The notes beneath the pieces were generated by a model, which did no database searches, had not been told where the DNA came from, and saw nothing but the letters and a program-made list of their open reading frames with translations. The translations under genes were made by a program, and so were the position numbers. A stretch of 64,000 nucleotides of DNA. Origin: Pardosa pseudoannulata (taxonomy: Eukaryota > Arthropoda > Arachnida > Araneae > Lycosidae). Positions 11,610-22,719 of this stretch are shown here, in pieces. Positions within the stretch are counted from its first letter, which is position 1, and the number at the start of each line of letters is the position of its first letter. The DNA lies in assembly GCA_032207245.1 (NCBI GenBank), contig CM063505.1, forward strand, positions 177,416,030 through 177,480,029. The letters run 5' to 3'.

Positions 11610-12442
11610 AATAATTTGGCAATATATTAACAGTGGTTTTAGTTATTATCATAGTAATTTTATCTAACCAAAATTGAATGTATTTTAAAAATACATTCAT
11701 AACTATAACATGTTGAACCCTGTTTATATAAAGATATTGCTAATAATAATATATTTAATTTTCAAGTAGAATTCATTAAGGAACAAGATGAATTAGTTTT
11801 GAAATTCCACTTTTGTTTAACAGCAAATTTTAATCATAAGTCCTAGAGTAGTGAAATGTTGATCTTTTGTTCTCAATCATTCAGCCGAGATCTAGAAAGT
11901 AACTTAAAATTCCCACATTTAATGTATGCAGAGAAATGATATTTAATATATCTTATGGTTACTAAATTCGTTTTAATGTACAAAAATGCTTTGGTTTTTA
12001 CTTTGAAATCACTGTTATTTAACTGTGTCTTGAATTCTTTGAATGAAGCACATGGTTTATTCTCCAGTTAAAATGTTCAAAACTCTCTCTACATATTAAA
12101 TTATTTCAACTGGAATTTGTAGTAACGAATAAAGCTGCTCTTCTCCAACTAAATAACTTCTGAATTTTATGAGTCATAAATTTTATGAAGGAATTTAAAA
12201 CATTCGAAGCAACTAGTCATTACACTATAACTAAAATTATATAAATACTTTGGTGACGTTAGAAAACCGAGAAAGAAAATTATGAGTTGAAACTATGACA
12301 CCGGCAATATTTAAACTTTGAATTGCCTTGAATATCTGTTTTAAAACGAATTACAATTGTTAGAGAGTTGTTACGTTTTATAAATTCGTAAGTTGCTGTA
12401 CGTCTTATGAAATGATTATTGTAGAATTATATATTATAGTAT
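11610..12442. other. AT-rich stretch, nothing recognised
   Basis: No open frames or repeats noted. Confidence 0.6.
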
Positions 12443-12454
12443 CCCCTATATAAT

Positions 12455-12631
12455 GCCGAACGATGGCCGAATGGTAGAGCGCTGCTCTTCGGAACCGGAG
12501 TTCGTGGGTTCGAATCCCACTGCGGGCATGGATGTTTGTAGCCGTTCGGAATCGGCTTTAAGCTGTAGGTCCCGGTCTCATTAGCCTTCGTGTGCAAAAC
12601 AGTAGACCGTAGCGCTCGAAGCCAAACCAAA
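12455..12631 (+). mobile_element. tRNA-derived SINE, best-preserved copy
   Basis: The internal RNA polymerase III promoter is intact: box A TGGCCGAATGG near 12464 and box B GGGTTCGAATCCC near 12508, within a tRNA-like head of about 75 bp. The tRNA-unrelated body (GCCGTTCGGAATCGGCTTTAAG...) contains a small hairpin, and the tail is CCAAACCAAA-like. It is flanked exactly by the 12-bp direct repeat CCCCTATATAAT (12443-12454, 12632-12643). This is the reference copy for the eight family members in the window (8395, 12455, 19919, 58161, 60761, 61168, 61639, 62605). The minus-strand frame over it is antisense noise. Confidence 0.93.
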
Positions 12632-12646
12632 CCCCTATATAATAAT

Positions 12647-13010
12647 AGCCTAAGTTATTTGTACGTCTGTCCTCCAATTTATGAAGCGGTTGGACCTGGA
12701 ATGGATAGAGGCATCCATTCAAAGCAAATAAAGTTTATCTTCTCCTAAACTATCGATACGATTCTAAAATAAATTTGTATAAATATGCTTCATATCACAG
12801 CAAAAAATACTGTCGTCTTTAAAACGTTCGAAATCCAACCCTTCCCTCCTTTTCGAGCGTTTAATGCCATTATTTCAAACCCTATTTTCCCCGGTTAAGA
12901 GCAGGCGATTAAATTTATCCATTTATCACTTAGTAAAGAGGTAAAAATAACAATCTTTTCTAGCATTGTGACGTCATTCCTTGAAACATCTCATTTAATC
13001 ATTTCATATT
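12647..13010 (-). repeat. Dispersed repeat fragment related to 50664-51786
   Basis: The reverse complement of about 12840-13000 matches about 51430-51620: a TTTTCCCCGGTTAA-type motif, then a ...TTTATCAC... stretch and TGACGTCA, in the same order. Its first 45 bp (AATAGCCTAAGTTA...GTCTGTCCTC) recur at 21952-21998. It directly follows the SINE target duplication, so the SINE probably inserted at its edge. Class unknown. Confidence 0.5.
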
Positions 13011-13652
13011 TTAAACTATTTAAATATCCTCTACATTATTTTCATACGTTTTATCACTGAACTTAGATATTACGTAATTAATTTTCTTTTATATTTGGCT
13101 TAAATAATAGATTAGGTACATACGTGATAGTTTTAAATTTAATCATCGATTATTTTTTGTTGCAATGAAACTTTTACCACCGGTATTAACAATAAATTCT
13201 TTTCATATAAGTCTAGGAGTCTATTTCACGGACTCATAAATATCTAACTTTTAATTTATATATATTTGGAAATTAAGAAGTTTGTTCTTTTGTGTGTTTG
13301 TTTATTATACATAACCACACGATTTGACTAAATGAATTCAATGTGATTCTAAACTGCATTACAGAATCGGGAGACTCTAGAGGAGTATGACGATAAATAA
13401 ATTATTGAGAGTGAACTATATAGTTCTTAGCCAAAAAACAAACCATTTTTTACCTGCCTCATTGGGTACTTAACAGTTTCTGGAATATTAAAAATTTTCT
13501 AATCCCGTCATATGATGGGCTATATGCTAGTTATATATAGTATTGATTATTGTAGTATTACACTTTCATACATGATGAATTGACTTAAAAATATTTACTT
13601 ATCAAAATTGATGAGTTGGTATTAGAATGTGAAAAAGTATAGATAAAAGGAG
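13011..13652. other. AT-rich stretch, nothing recognised
   Basis: No gene or repeat family noted. Confidence 0.6.
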
Positions 13653-13657
13653 GTGCA

Positions 13658-14713
13658 TGTAACAATAAGTTACATTCGGTTCAGCTTTATTTTACCTCTT
13701 CCCATGAGTCATCGTCAAAGACATGCCAGAACAGGACCGGTTTGAACTAGAAAGAAACATCGGACTTCTCCCAACCAATAGAAGAGCCGGTTGGTTTAAC
13801 TTTTTCTGACCCCTCCGTTCGGGTATGGACCCCTGTTTTTTTTTCTCCGCGAGGCAATCTGATTTTTTTTTCTTTTTTTGAGGACAAGGTTGCGACTAGA
13901 GGAGATTTGAAGGTGAACGTTGCTGGCAACCGCGGCTTGCGGGTTAGACCTTTTGAGAAAAATCATCGCCATATTGTTTTTTAGGGACGGCGCCGACTCG
14001 AGGGCAGTCTTCGATATCTACAAATGATAAATTGATTAGAGTTGTATTCCTTAGGCATTTATTTAATTGTATAAATTCATTTAAGCCTTTACCGGACAGT
14101 GGTTGCACAGCAAAACCTCTTGTTAAACATTTTTTCTCTAATTTTTGGAAAAATATGAGTGTATTTTCCGATTTTTTTATGTTTTTGATATTTTGAAAAC
14201 TTACAATAGATGATAGTACTGCACTGTATTTATTTTTTCTTTTGAAATATATGTATTTATACTTGCTGTAGCTGGAAAGTTAGTAATTCGATTTTTTCAA
14301 GTAGGTCAACCCCAAAAATATCTATTCAAACAACACTTATAAATTGTGAAACTAGTTATTTATTATGCTTTTTTGAGAGCACTTATTTATTGTTCTGAGA
14401 ATATAATTAAAATTTTAAAAAGTATTATGTTCCCGCTATACAAGGGGATGTGTTTGTCATTACCCCCCCCCCCTCAATCCCTCTTATGGCATCCTCTAAA
14501 GCAAACCCTTCTAAGAATTCTAAAAAAAATTTTAAAACATTTTCCATTTATAAGGCTTATAGATAATATTTATAAACTAATTTCATTAAATTCCAAAGAA
14601 TTTATATAGGTGACCTTTAAAGGGTTAATCAAGACATGTTTGTAAATGTGTTTATTAATGAGTATTAATTTCTACTTTCTCAAGCACTAGGCCAACGTAA
14701 CATTACTTTTACA
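13658..14713. mobile_element. Solo LTR, family B, interrupted by a TTAA element; duplication GTGCA
   Basis: It begins TGTAACAATAAGTTACATT and ends GTAACATTACTTTTACA, with the 5-bp target duplication GTGCA on both sides (13653-13657, 14714-14718). Its paralogue at 19331-19821 matches end to end. This copy has an extra 538 bp (14091-14628) inserted at a TTAA that is empty in the paralogue. Removing the insert gives an LTR of about 518 bp. AATAAA occurs on the minus strand just before the insert, so transcription may run leftward, but TG...CA ends are symmetrical and I leave the strand open. The small minus-strand frame 13747-13929 lies inside the LTR. Confidence 0.85.
14091..14628. mobile_element. 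piggyBac-type MITE nested in solo LTR
   Basis: TTAA on both sides (14091-14094, 14625-14628) with terminal inverted repeats: left GCCTTTACCGGACAG, right (reverse complement) CCCTTTAAAGGTCA, close to the CCCTTT-type ends of piggyBac elements. The paralogous LTR at 19331-19821 shows the uninterrupted site (TCATTTAACCAAGAC, near 19730), proving insertion at a single TTAA. No transposase is present; a plus-strand frame 14346-14609 is not recognised. Confidence 0.85.
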
Positions 14714-14763
14714 GTGCATAAAATGGATCAATGTATTTAGTGATATTTTAACGTATATGAAAA

Positions 14764-14962
14764 CATGAAGTCCAATCCCATTAATGTAATCACCTGACAA
14801 TATCTATTATAACCACCTTTTGCAGAGTAGACTGCTGGGAGACGTACATGAACAGAGTCAATTAGGTTCTTATATGTGTTCACTGGGATGTTTGGCCATG
14901 CCTACTCCAGTGCCGTGGTCAGCTGCGCTAGGTCAAGGGGATGAGGATCCATGGTGCGTTGA
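14764..14962 (-). pseudogene. Tc1-family transposase, C-terminal remnant
   Basis: Read on the minus strand the frame runs MDPHPLDLAQLTTALE, stop, AWPNIPVNTYKNLIDS, then LPAVYSAKGGYNRY. The order 'L-x-x-A-L-x-x-x-W-x-x-I-P...NLIDSM-x-R...AVI-x-AKGGxTRY' is the familiar C-terminus of Tc1-like transposases. An in-frame TAG splits it, and the catalytic DDE part is absent. It directly abuts the solo LTR on its right. No inverted repeats were found, so it is an isolated dead fragment. Confidence 0.7.
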
Positions 14963-16483
14963 TATGTACAGTTATACATCATAGATGACACATTCTATCC
15001 GCGGACTTTATCTTAATCGGATTTGAGATATTGCAAATGGGTTATCATAGGGTTATTTCTGATCAAATTTCTTAAATATTTTTAATGATAAAATAGATTT
15101 GATGTATTGGGTTCAGCATACATTCTGTCGAAGGTATACTTTATCATATTTCAAATTCATATGTTGCAAATGGGTAAATTATCTGGCTAATGTTTTAATG
15201 TTTGGCGTATCTTTTAAGATAACGCTAAAAAATATTTTGTAATATTTGGTAATACTTAATAGGGTACCCCATGGCAAATTTGGCGAAATTATTGGCTATG
15301 TTTACTAAAACACAAAGTTATTCCATCCAATGTATTACTTTTTTTTTCGGCGACTTTAATGAAAGCAGAATGCGGTATTGTAATATATACTTTTACTTAA
15401 TTATATACTTTTATATACTTTTATAGGGAAAATATCTCCCAACCCCCATTTTATCCATAGCCTTTATTCTATTCAGATTTTCAGGTATTGCAAATAGATT
15501 AATATTAGGTTATTTCTTACTAAATTTCTTAAATATTTTTAAAGATGAAAACAGTCAGATATTTCTCGTACTAGAAACATTTCGCAAGCTGAATCGTATT
15601 CGGATTCCGGATGTTCAATGACCCTGTGCTTAAGACGCGTCGCTTTATAAGGAAATCCCTGTACGGGTTTTTACCCAATCCGTACATTACACACGCTTCC
15701 TATCGATGCAGGCGTGGCAAACTTTTCTCGGAGGGGGCTAATCTTTATTTATCATGCGCGTGGTATCCGCTTCCCAATGGAGACGTCTGAAGGATGAATC
15801 TGTCTTCTCCTGAATCGTAAGCAGATGTTTATTTCTCACGCTCTGCCGCTCACCAGTGGTCAACGGGAGAGAGGAGTGACAAATAGCGCAAATCCGAAAA
15901 GTGACACATTTTTCGCTTTGCGACTATTCACTAGCCATATTTTTGCCACATTTGCTACGAATGCATGTTTAAAAGGAAGATGCTCCATGGCATCAACGCC
16001 GGTGCAGTGACAAAATTGACAATATGGTGTCAAATGTAGATATAAGGGAGAGAGATTTCTTGTCCATTTTCTTGCTTCGAAATGTAGAAATATTATTTTA
16101 TGTAGACATCATAATTTACTTTCAGCAGGTTATTTGCACAAAATAGAATTTTTATTTCCTACAGGCTGTTTTGATTCGTCAAACTTCACGATTAAAATAA
16201 TAAGATTTATAGCTTGTGACCACTGTTAAAATACAAAATATACACCAAAAGCCGTTCGTATTTTATGCTAACAATTTATTAACTATTTTTTTCGTGTGAA
16301 ATTTATTTAAATTTTTCAACTTCAGAATAATCCTGTGGTATTAAACTTATTATTTAACTGGAATTTAGAATCTAAAATTATTTTGAAAATAAGTCTGAAT
16401 ATTAATAGGTGACATAAAATGAGCTTTTGAACGTAAAGCATTTGTATCAAGTAATTAAAAGGCACTATAAAAGTTACAGTTAT
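14963..16483. other. Unassigned, with imperfect internal direct repeat
   Basis: Segments at about 15009-15105 and 15467-15560 are similar to each other (each has a GATATTGCAAAT/GGTATTGCAAAT-type start and a TTTCTTAAATATTTTTAA-like core). 15600-16010 is less AT-rich; CAGGCGTGGCAAACTTTT near 15711 resembles a hAT terminus, but no partner end was found. The frame 15825-16010 is not recognised. Confidence 0.35.
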
Positions 16484-17044
16484 TTAACACATTATGTTCG
16501 GGTACATTTCGCAGCAGAATTGTACCGGGAGCTGGTATTTTGCGTGCAAATTTAGTTATTCAGTTAAATCTCAATAGATCGAAAATTATTTAGTTTTTCA
16601 ACCCATTTGTTTATATTGAAATATATAAACAAATATATAAATAGAAATATATAAATAACAACCATAAGATTTTTGTAAACAAAAAATATATTTTTTAGTG
16701 GATAAATTTATTATAGTATCGTAAATATGAAAAATCAAATAGAAATAGTAGTATATAGCTTTAATTTTTTCAAATTATGTTATATATAAACATTTTTACA
16801 TCATAAATTATGAAAAGAGCAATCATAACACTAATAATGTAAAAACTAGTTTTTATTTGTCTAAATTTTTCCATAATATATGAAGTAGATAAGAACATTC
16901 GGCTTCGTTTTCCTGTATATACCGTTATTTTTGTACCCAACAACAAACCTTGTTGTTACACTAACCCGTACTAGTACGTGATTCGCGCTCAAATATCAAT
17001 CGTCAGAAAACATACTATTACGTGTCCCGCATACAATGTGTTAA
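16484..17044 (-). mobile_element. TTAA-flanked MITE, family M, copy 1 (inverted)
   Basis: Bounded by TTAA at 16484-16487 and 17041-17044. The right end, reverse complemented, is TTAACACATTGTATGCGGG; the left end is TTAACACATTATGTTCGGGT. The whole element matches, in inverted orientation, those at 41019-41564 and 52458-52997, including the GTACTAGTAC-type palindrome near one end. No coding capacity. Family assignment to piggyBac-like elements is by TTAA target and inverted repeats only. Confidence 0.85.
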
Positions 17045-17632
17045 AAAGTAGCACTCATATTAAATTAAATTTGAAAGGGAAAAAGAGTCTAACCGAAATA
17101 AAAAAGTTAAGAAAAACATGAAACTTTGTTTAAGACTGCTAGAATGCAGTAAATAGTAGTGCAGCTAGAAAGTCTGACTGGAAGGCCTAGTATCCATAAT
17201 GCACATTTATTAAGATGTGAGATATCCAACTTGAGGGATTAAAATGCTTTTGCACCCAAAGATAGAAAAAAATATTTCATTTAGACACTATCGGTCTTCA
17301 AGTTGTTCTTGGCAGTTGTAGGTTCAACTTATAAAACAGTTGTCTGGAAGTTTTTAGCAAAATGTCGAAAGAAATTGCCCCGAAATGTTAAACTACAAGT
17401 ACCATTACAGTAATTAGTTTTTACTTAGATACACACTTAATAGTTCATTAAAATATATTAAAGTAAAACAATGGATGGCATTATCACTAACACCACAGCC
17501 AAGACTTTAATTGGTCTTCTCCTTTAGATTTGTGAACAAAAAATTAACATAAGTAAGGTATTAACATACGTATATTACTTCAAATAAAGTAATCAGTTAT
17601 TTCCTTTGTAACCGCATGCCTTAACGGTGTTC
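17045..17632. other. AT-rich stretch; 3' side of candidate exon
   Basis: If the minus-strand exon at 17633-17966 is real, this would hold its 3' UTR, but no minus-strand AATAAA is seen close to the stop. Confidence 0.4.
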
Positions 17633-17966
17633 CTACATCAAAGACTCTGCTTTGAGAAATGAACATCGCTTATGGGAAGTCAAAGATGTTGTTTCTCGAG
17701 CACCACGATGTCTAGACTTTTGTGTCTTACAGTAGCGAAACAACAGACTGGCACCCAGAATGACAGCCAGAAAGATGATCATCCGAACCACAAGGAAACG
17801 CCGCGGCATTGGATCTTCGCCTACACGAAATTCCAGAGACTCCCTGGTTTGCAGCCGGTGATTGTCTAGCCCAGACCAATTCAGTTGGTTGAAGGTGAGA
17901 TCATAGCCAAAGATGATCCAATGATGAAATTGTGGGTGAGGCCCCCTTCTCTTAGAGGCCCCTCTC
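17633..17966 (-). CDS. Candidate terminal exon of single-pass membrane protein
   Basis: On the minus strand a frame of 110 codons runs from a splice-acceptor-like site to the TAG at 17633-17635. The acceptor side is convincing: a CTCTTTTTAG tract ends at 17967 and a branch-point-like CTAAC lies about 35-45 nt upstream (minus strand, around 18003-18015). The peptide has an N-terminal polar part with an N-W-S glycosylation sequon (residues 29-31), a hydrophobic segment at about residues 57-78 (FLVVRMIIFLAVILGASLLF), and a basic tail (RYCKTQKSRHR) followed by a Ser/Thr-rich end. This fits a type I membrane protein with a short cytoplasmic tail. Base composition is markedly less AT-rich than the flanks. 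I do not recognise the family. A shorter plus-strand frame (17672-17869) overlaps but has no such features. An env-like retroelement origin cannot be excluded. Confidence 0.45.
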
Positions 17967-18610
17967 CTAAAAAGAGACGACAGGAGATTTTTTTAAGAAG
18001 TAGTTAGTTAGCTAGCAACCAGATTATTGAGGTTGCCTTGACCAGTCTGTCTATCGGAGAGTTTCCTTAGCGATAATCCCCTCCTTGAGATCACTTGTTT
18101 AGGAGTTAGCTAGCAGTCAGCTAAATCGGAGGTCGTCTTGATCAGTCTCTTCTTCGGAGAGTTTCTCTTAGCGAAAATCCCACCTTGGGATATATCTCTT
18201 TCTGAGATTGATAACGATACCCTGTGCCTTGGGTTTTCTTTTAATTCGATCTTCTTCAGGATTGAAAGTGTGTTCCTCTTAGGAACTCTGACTTTGTTTT
18301 ATCTTCTTCGAAGATACCAATTACTACTTCATACACTCGTCTAATTGAGTATACTGTGTACATAATTATTATTGAGAACTTTTACGTGAAGCTATACGGA
18401 ATTGTTATCTTCTGTCGGTTACTAAACCATTCAGCAGGGACCTTTTGTGTACGTCTCTAATTAGGCCTACGTCTAGTGTTTCACATGCTTGTGAACTGTA
18501 TTTGTATTGTGTATATAGAAATGTGTATATAGCTGTGAGGTGTAAATAAATCATTTAATCATGAAACACCTGCTTCTTCATTGTGTCACCTAAAACAGGG
18601 ACCGGATACG
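17967..18610. other. Putative intron or LTR-like sequence with 100-bp direct repeat
   Basis: Two imperfect copies of about 100 bp lie in tandem (17999-18100 and 18101-18197; shared GTTAGCTAGCA...CGGAGAGTTTC...TTAGCGA). A plus-strand AATAAA at 18545-18550 is followed by a GC-richer end (to about 18610), which would suit an LTR R-U5 on the plus strand, but no target duplication was found. It is either the intron upstream of the minus-strand exon or an LTR remnant. Confidence 0.35.
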
Positions 18611-19325
18611 TTATACCAACTATAAAAAACAAGTTTAAAAATTTAAAATTTCTAATATTTTACATTATGATAATTATTTATTTAAAAAGTAAAAAAAAAC
18701 ACATTTTAACTGACTAATATCCCTTAGCTGCTCCCTTGGCTACGCCATTGCGGATAAATTTCAAGAAAGAGAATTATATAATACTAAAAAAAATCGGGCA
18801 ATTCAAATTGAATGTAAAATTGATTGGAATTTGAACATTAGAGGTTCATAATAAGAATGTCTTCTGCCATTGTGAAAGTAAAATCCTTCATAAAAATTAC
18901 AAGCGTAAAAATGTTTTAATCTTAAGTTTATCTTCTTTTAGCAAAATATATCATTGAAATAAAGTATAGAAAAAATATGAAAAATGCGTAATTACAATAA
19001 AAGGGAATTTTGTGGTAACAGTCGATGAATCATGTGTTAGTAGCTTACCCACTTGGGGAGTCAAACATGCTCAAGCGTCTTTTTCTAATTAAAAACTTTT
19101 TTCTAACTTTTAAAATGTACAGTTTCCATAAGATAGATTAATAAAATATAATAGGTATGTTGAATTTTTAAAAAGGAGTTTTTAAGCAGTAAGACACAAA
19201 TGCATGACTGTAAGTTTTGTTTATTTCTCATCAAACTAAAGATGAAAAGAAATAGATGTCTATAACTATGGTGTCAGCGATGATACTATCATATTTTAGT
19301 GGACAATAATTTAAAACATAGATAT
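18611..19325. other. AT-rich stretch, nothing recognised
   Basis: No open frames or repeats noted before the 5-bp duplication TCAAG at 19326. Confidence 0.6.
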
Positions 19326-19330
19326 TCAAG

Positions 19331-19821
19331 TGTAACAATAAGTTACATTGGGTTAAGCTCTTTTTACCGCTTCCCGTCAAAGACATACCAGAACAGGACA
19401 GGTTTGAACTAGAAAGAAAGTTCGGACTTCTCCCAACCAATAGAAGGGTTCTTTGGTTTGGGGAATTCTGACCCCCTGAAGTTTTGCACTAGACCCCTGT
19501 TTTTTTTTCTCCGAGAGGCAGTCTGATTTTTTTAAAGGACGAGGCTGTGACCAGGGGAGGGTAGAAGGTGAACGCTGCTGCATCCGAGGCTTGAGGGATA
19601 GAACTTTTGAGAAAAATCATCTCCATATTGTTTTTTAGGTCGGCTCCGACTCGAGAGCAGTCTTCGATATCTACAAATGATTAGTTGATTACAGTTATAT
19701 TCTTTGGCATTTATTTAATTGCATAAATTCATTTAACCAAGACACATTTTTCCATGTGTTTATTAAAGAGTATTAATTTCTTCTTTCTCAAACACTAAGC
19801 CAACGTAACATTATTTTTACA
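19331..19821. mobile_element. Solo LTR, family B, uninterrupted; duplication TCAAG
   Basis: 491 bp with TG...CA ends (TGTAACAATAAGTTACATT... ATTATTTTTACA), flanked by TCAAG on both sides (19326-19330, 19822-19826). It is the paralogue of 13658-14713 and provides the empty TTAA site for the nested element there. The minus-strand frames within it are not conserved with the paralogue and are not called. Confidence 0.88.
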
Positions 19822-19918
19822 TCAAGTAAAAAATAATCTTTTTAATGATATCTATCTCGCTTTCTCAGGGAGTTCTTATCTGCAGGATTTTCAAAACTTT
19901 ATGGCAACTGTGTGTTAG

Positions 19919-20082
19919 TGGTTTGGAGCACTACGGCGCCTTTTGTTTTGCTCACGAGGGCTAATGAGACAGCTACATACTGCTTATAGCCAATTCCGAA
20001 TGGGTACGAACTCAGCAGCGGGATTCGAATACCAGAACTCCGGTATCGAAGAGCAGCGTGCTACCATTCACACATCGTTCGG
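19919..20082 (-). mobile_element. tRNA-derived SINE
   Basis: Same family as 12455-12631, inverted: the plus strand begins with the tail complement (TGGTTTGGAGCACTAC...) and ends with the box A complement. It is flanked by the 12-bp duplication ACTGTGTGTTAG (19907-19918, 20083-20094). Box B is slightly mutated (GGGATTCGAATACC complement). Confidence 0.88.
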
Positions 20083-20216
20083 ACTGTGTGTTAGCGAACC
20101 TATAATATTTACCAAGAGCAACTTCGAAACAATCGGCGGTTAAATGAATTATTAATTTACCCTTTTTTTAATCTTCGAGAACAAAATAATTTTAATCCCT
20201 CAAGTTATAGAGTTCT

Positions 20217-20217
20217 C

Positions 20218-20248
<31 letters not shown>

Positions 20249-20269
20249 TATACATATATATGTATATAC

Positions 20270-20301
<32 letters not shown>

Positions 20302-20325
20302 ATACATATACATATACATATATAT

Positions 20326-20394
<69 letters not shown>

Positions 20395-20402
20395 CATATA
20401 CA
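20217..20402. repeat. Compound TA/TACA/CA microsatellite
   Basis: (TA)n interrupted by TACATA steps and a (CA)6 run near 20330. Frames over it on both strands are repeat artefacts. Confidence 0.9.
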
Positions 20403-20447
20403 TGTAAAAATTATTTCCTCTAATCACAATAATTATGTAGCCCCTAT

Positions 20448-21405
20448 TGGGTAAGGAGAAGCCTAGCAGTAAAAAAATAAGTTGCAGTCTAGCCACATTG
20501 AAGAGAACGGCACACAAATCCAAATCTAAACGAAATTTTATTTAAGAGCTGATAGAAAAGGACATTCTTACTAGTCAACGACAGACAAGTGAGAGACACG
20601 AAAATTACTCTGCTAGAATAGAGGTGCATGCACCCAAGAGCGAAGACAGAAAGAATTTTCCCAAATGATAAGAAACTTAGTCAGCGAATTAAATTGTTAA
20701 GATCAGGAAAAACGCCGAGCTTGCCGGCGATAGCTGTAAAACGTGTTGAATAGACAGAAAATTTACATCTATTGGATATAAAGCTTTAGGAAATGTATTG
20801 AAAGAATTTTAAGTCCAGTATACTCTTTTGATTAACATATTTTGAGGCTGTTAAAAAGATTTTAAGGAATTAGTATGGGAGAGAGGAGTTTTTTAAGAAA
20901 ATATTAAAGTGAAATAATTTTGTTATGTTACACACACACACTATATATATATATATATATGTAATATATCAAAATTATGTAACTTTAATATTTCCTTAAA
21001 AACCTCCTCTCTCCCATTCTAATTCCTTTAAATCTTTTTCTCAGCCTCTAAATAGTTTAATCAAAGGAGTATTTTAAACTTAACATTCTTCCTAAAACCA
21101 GCTTTCCTAAAATCTCTTTCCCAGCTATCGGCGGCAAATGGTTTAGCGTTTTGCTGATATTGCATTTAATTTGCTTATTAAGTTGTTTTTTACCGTGGGA
21201 AAATTCTTTCTGTCATCGATCTTTGGTGCATCTCTGTTCGATCAGAGTGAACTCTGTGGCTTTTTTCTGTCTGTTATTCAGTAGAATAGATGTACGTTGT
21301 AGCAGATCTGGAATAAAGTTTCAATTAGACCTGTGCCGTTCTGTTGAATGGGCCCGACTGCATCTTTATTACTGCTAGCTGTTGAGCTCTCTCCTTTGTC
21401 AAGGA
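20448..21405. repeat. Fold-back: two diverged arms of about 450-490 bp
   Basis: 20448-20934 and 20962-21405 are reverse complements of each other at moderate identity along their whole length, meeting at a CA/TA microsatellite (20935-20961). Matching landmarks, arm 1 against reverse-complemented arm 2: TAGCAGTAA near the outer ends, AGAACGGCACA, AGACAGAAAGAATTTTCCCA, GCGATAGCTG, GGGAGAGAGGAG and AATATTAAAGT next to the centre. Either a fold-back element or two head-to-head copies of one repeat. The plus-strand frame 21151-21378 lies in arm 2 and is not taken as a gene. Confidence 0.8.
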
Positions 21406-21421
21406 GTTTTATAAAAAATGG

Positions 21422-21423
21422 AT

Positions 21424-21461
<38 letters not shown>

Positions 21462-21497
21462 ATCCATTATATATATATATACATATATATGTAATCC

Positions 21498-21528
<31 letters not shown>

Positions 21529-21541
21529 CATATATATATAA
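21422..21541. repeat. TA microsatellite with palindromic TGGATTAC blocks
   Basis: (AT)n interrupted by TGGATTAC and its complement GTAATCCAT twice, so the tract is itself an inverted repeat directly beside the fold-back. Confidence 0.85.
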
Positions 21542-22719
21542 TTGGTATACTTGTATCTGATACATTGTAATATAAAAGAGCAACTATTCAGTTTACTGAA
21601 ATGACCTACGAAATGATATGCATGTAAGAAAAATCCAGTCTTATAAAGAAAAAATATCAATAAAGTTAGGCTTCATATGGATAACCTTAAGTCTCACATT
21701 TAAGTAAATAACTGCGAATTTAGAAAGAAAGAAACGCAAAGAGGCATAAAATGTTATTTTTTTTTTTGGAAAAACACTTAAAATCCCTTGACGCTTGACT
21801 TAGACTCATGCCTTTTTAGGTGATTAAAATGAGTCTTAAGAAAACGGAGTCCGAGATCTTGGAATTTTGGAAACTATCCGTAGAGAAATCGGACAAATTT
21901 AATATCACAGTACTAAGAAAAGTTACCTCCGTAACAAATATCCTACATGGTAATAGCCTAAGTTAACTGTCCGTCTGTCCTCGAATTTATGAAATAGGAA
22001 AAATTTTAGCCAGTATCTTATAAGTTTATTTTAAAAACTTAATAATATTTTAGTCACTACGAAATCACCCACCTAAGATGGGGTTTCATATTTGTCTAAA
22101 TTTAATGAATCATTTTCTTAATTTAGAAAAAGAAGCCTGGAATAACAAGTGTAAGCTTCCACAATTTATGTCTAATGAACAGGTCTGAACTTTAAAGAAA
22201 TTACTTTAAAGAAATAAAATGAGATTTGAGATGTTCACTTAAATGCTATGAATTCCTATCCAAACGTTGTTTAGATTCAGCTAATTAAGTGACTAATTAA
22301 TTGCAATAGGAACTTAAATATAGGATCCCAGTTATTTCTGAAAACTAAATAATACTTACAAAATAAAATTTAAAAAAACAAGGAAAAGTGAAGTTAATGA
22401 AGGAAAAGTTATGGAACTGAGCTTAGGAGTATAAAATTTAATGAATGCATAACCTTATTTAAATATTAAATAAATATTCGTTAAATCTTAGATATTTAAG
22501 GAAAAAACTTGGGTCATCTTTCTGATAATTATCACAGTATATAACTTTAAAAGTACCGACTGCAGAGATCAAAATATGAGAATCGTATATTACTCAGCCA
22601 CCTGTAGAGAAACTACTACCACTCATTAAATTAAGTTAATTTTATAAAATATTATACTACTGTTTTCTTAAATATTCTTTCTCTTAGTAAGCACCCCCCC
22701 CATACACACACACCTTTAT
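21542..22719. other. AT-rich stretch with one short repeat scrap
   Basis: 21952-21998 (TAATAGCCTAAGTTA...GTCTGTCCTCGAATTTATGAA) matches 12647-12690. Otherwise nothing recognised. Confidence 0.5.

Noticed and set aside
12455..12530. Functional tRNA gene
   Set aside because: The tRNA-like head continues into a SINE body and tail with target duplications, and the same unit recurs eight times.
15711..16010. Third hAT element starting at CAGGCGTGGCAAACTTTT
   Set aside because: No matching right terminus, target duplication or transposase motif could be found.
17672..17869. Plus-strand frame of 65 codons with a good ATG
   Set aside because: It overlaps the minus-strand frame that has a transmembrane segment and splice signals; the plus frame has a stop midway through its open region and no recognisable feature.
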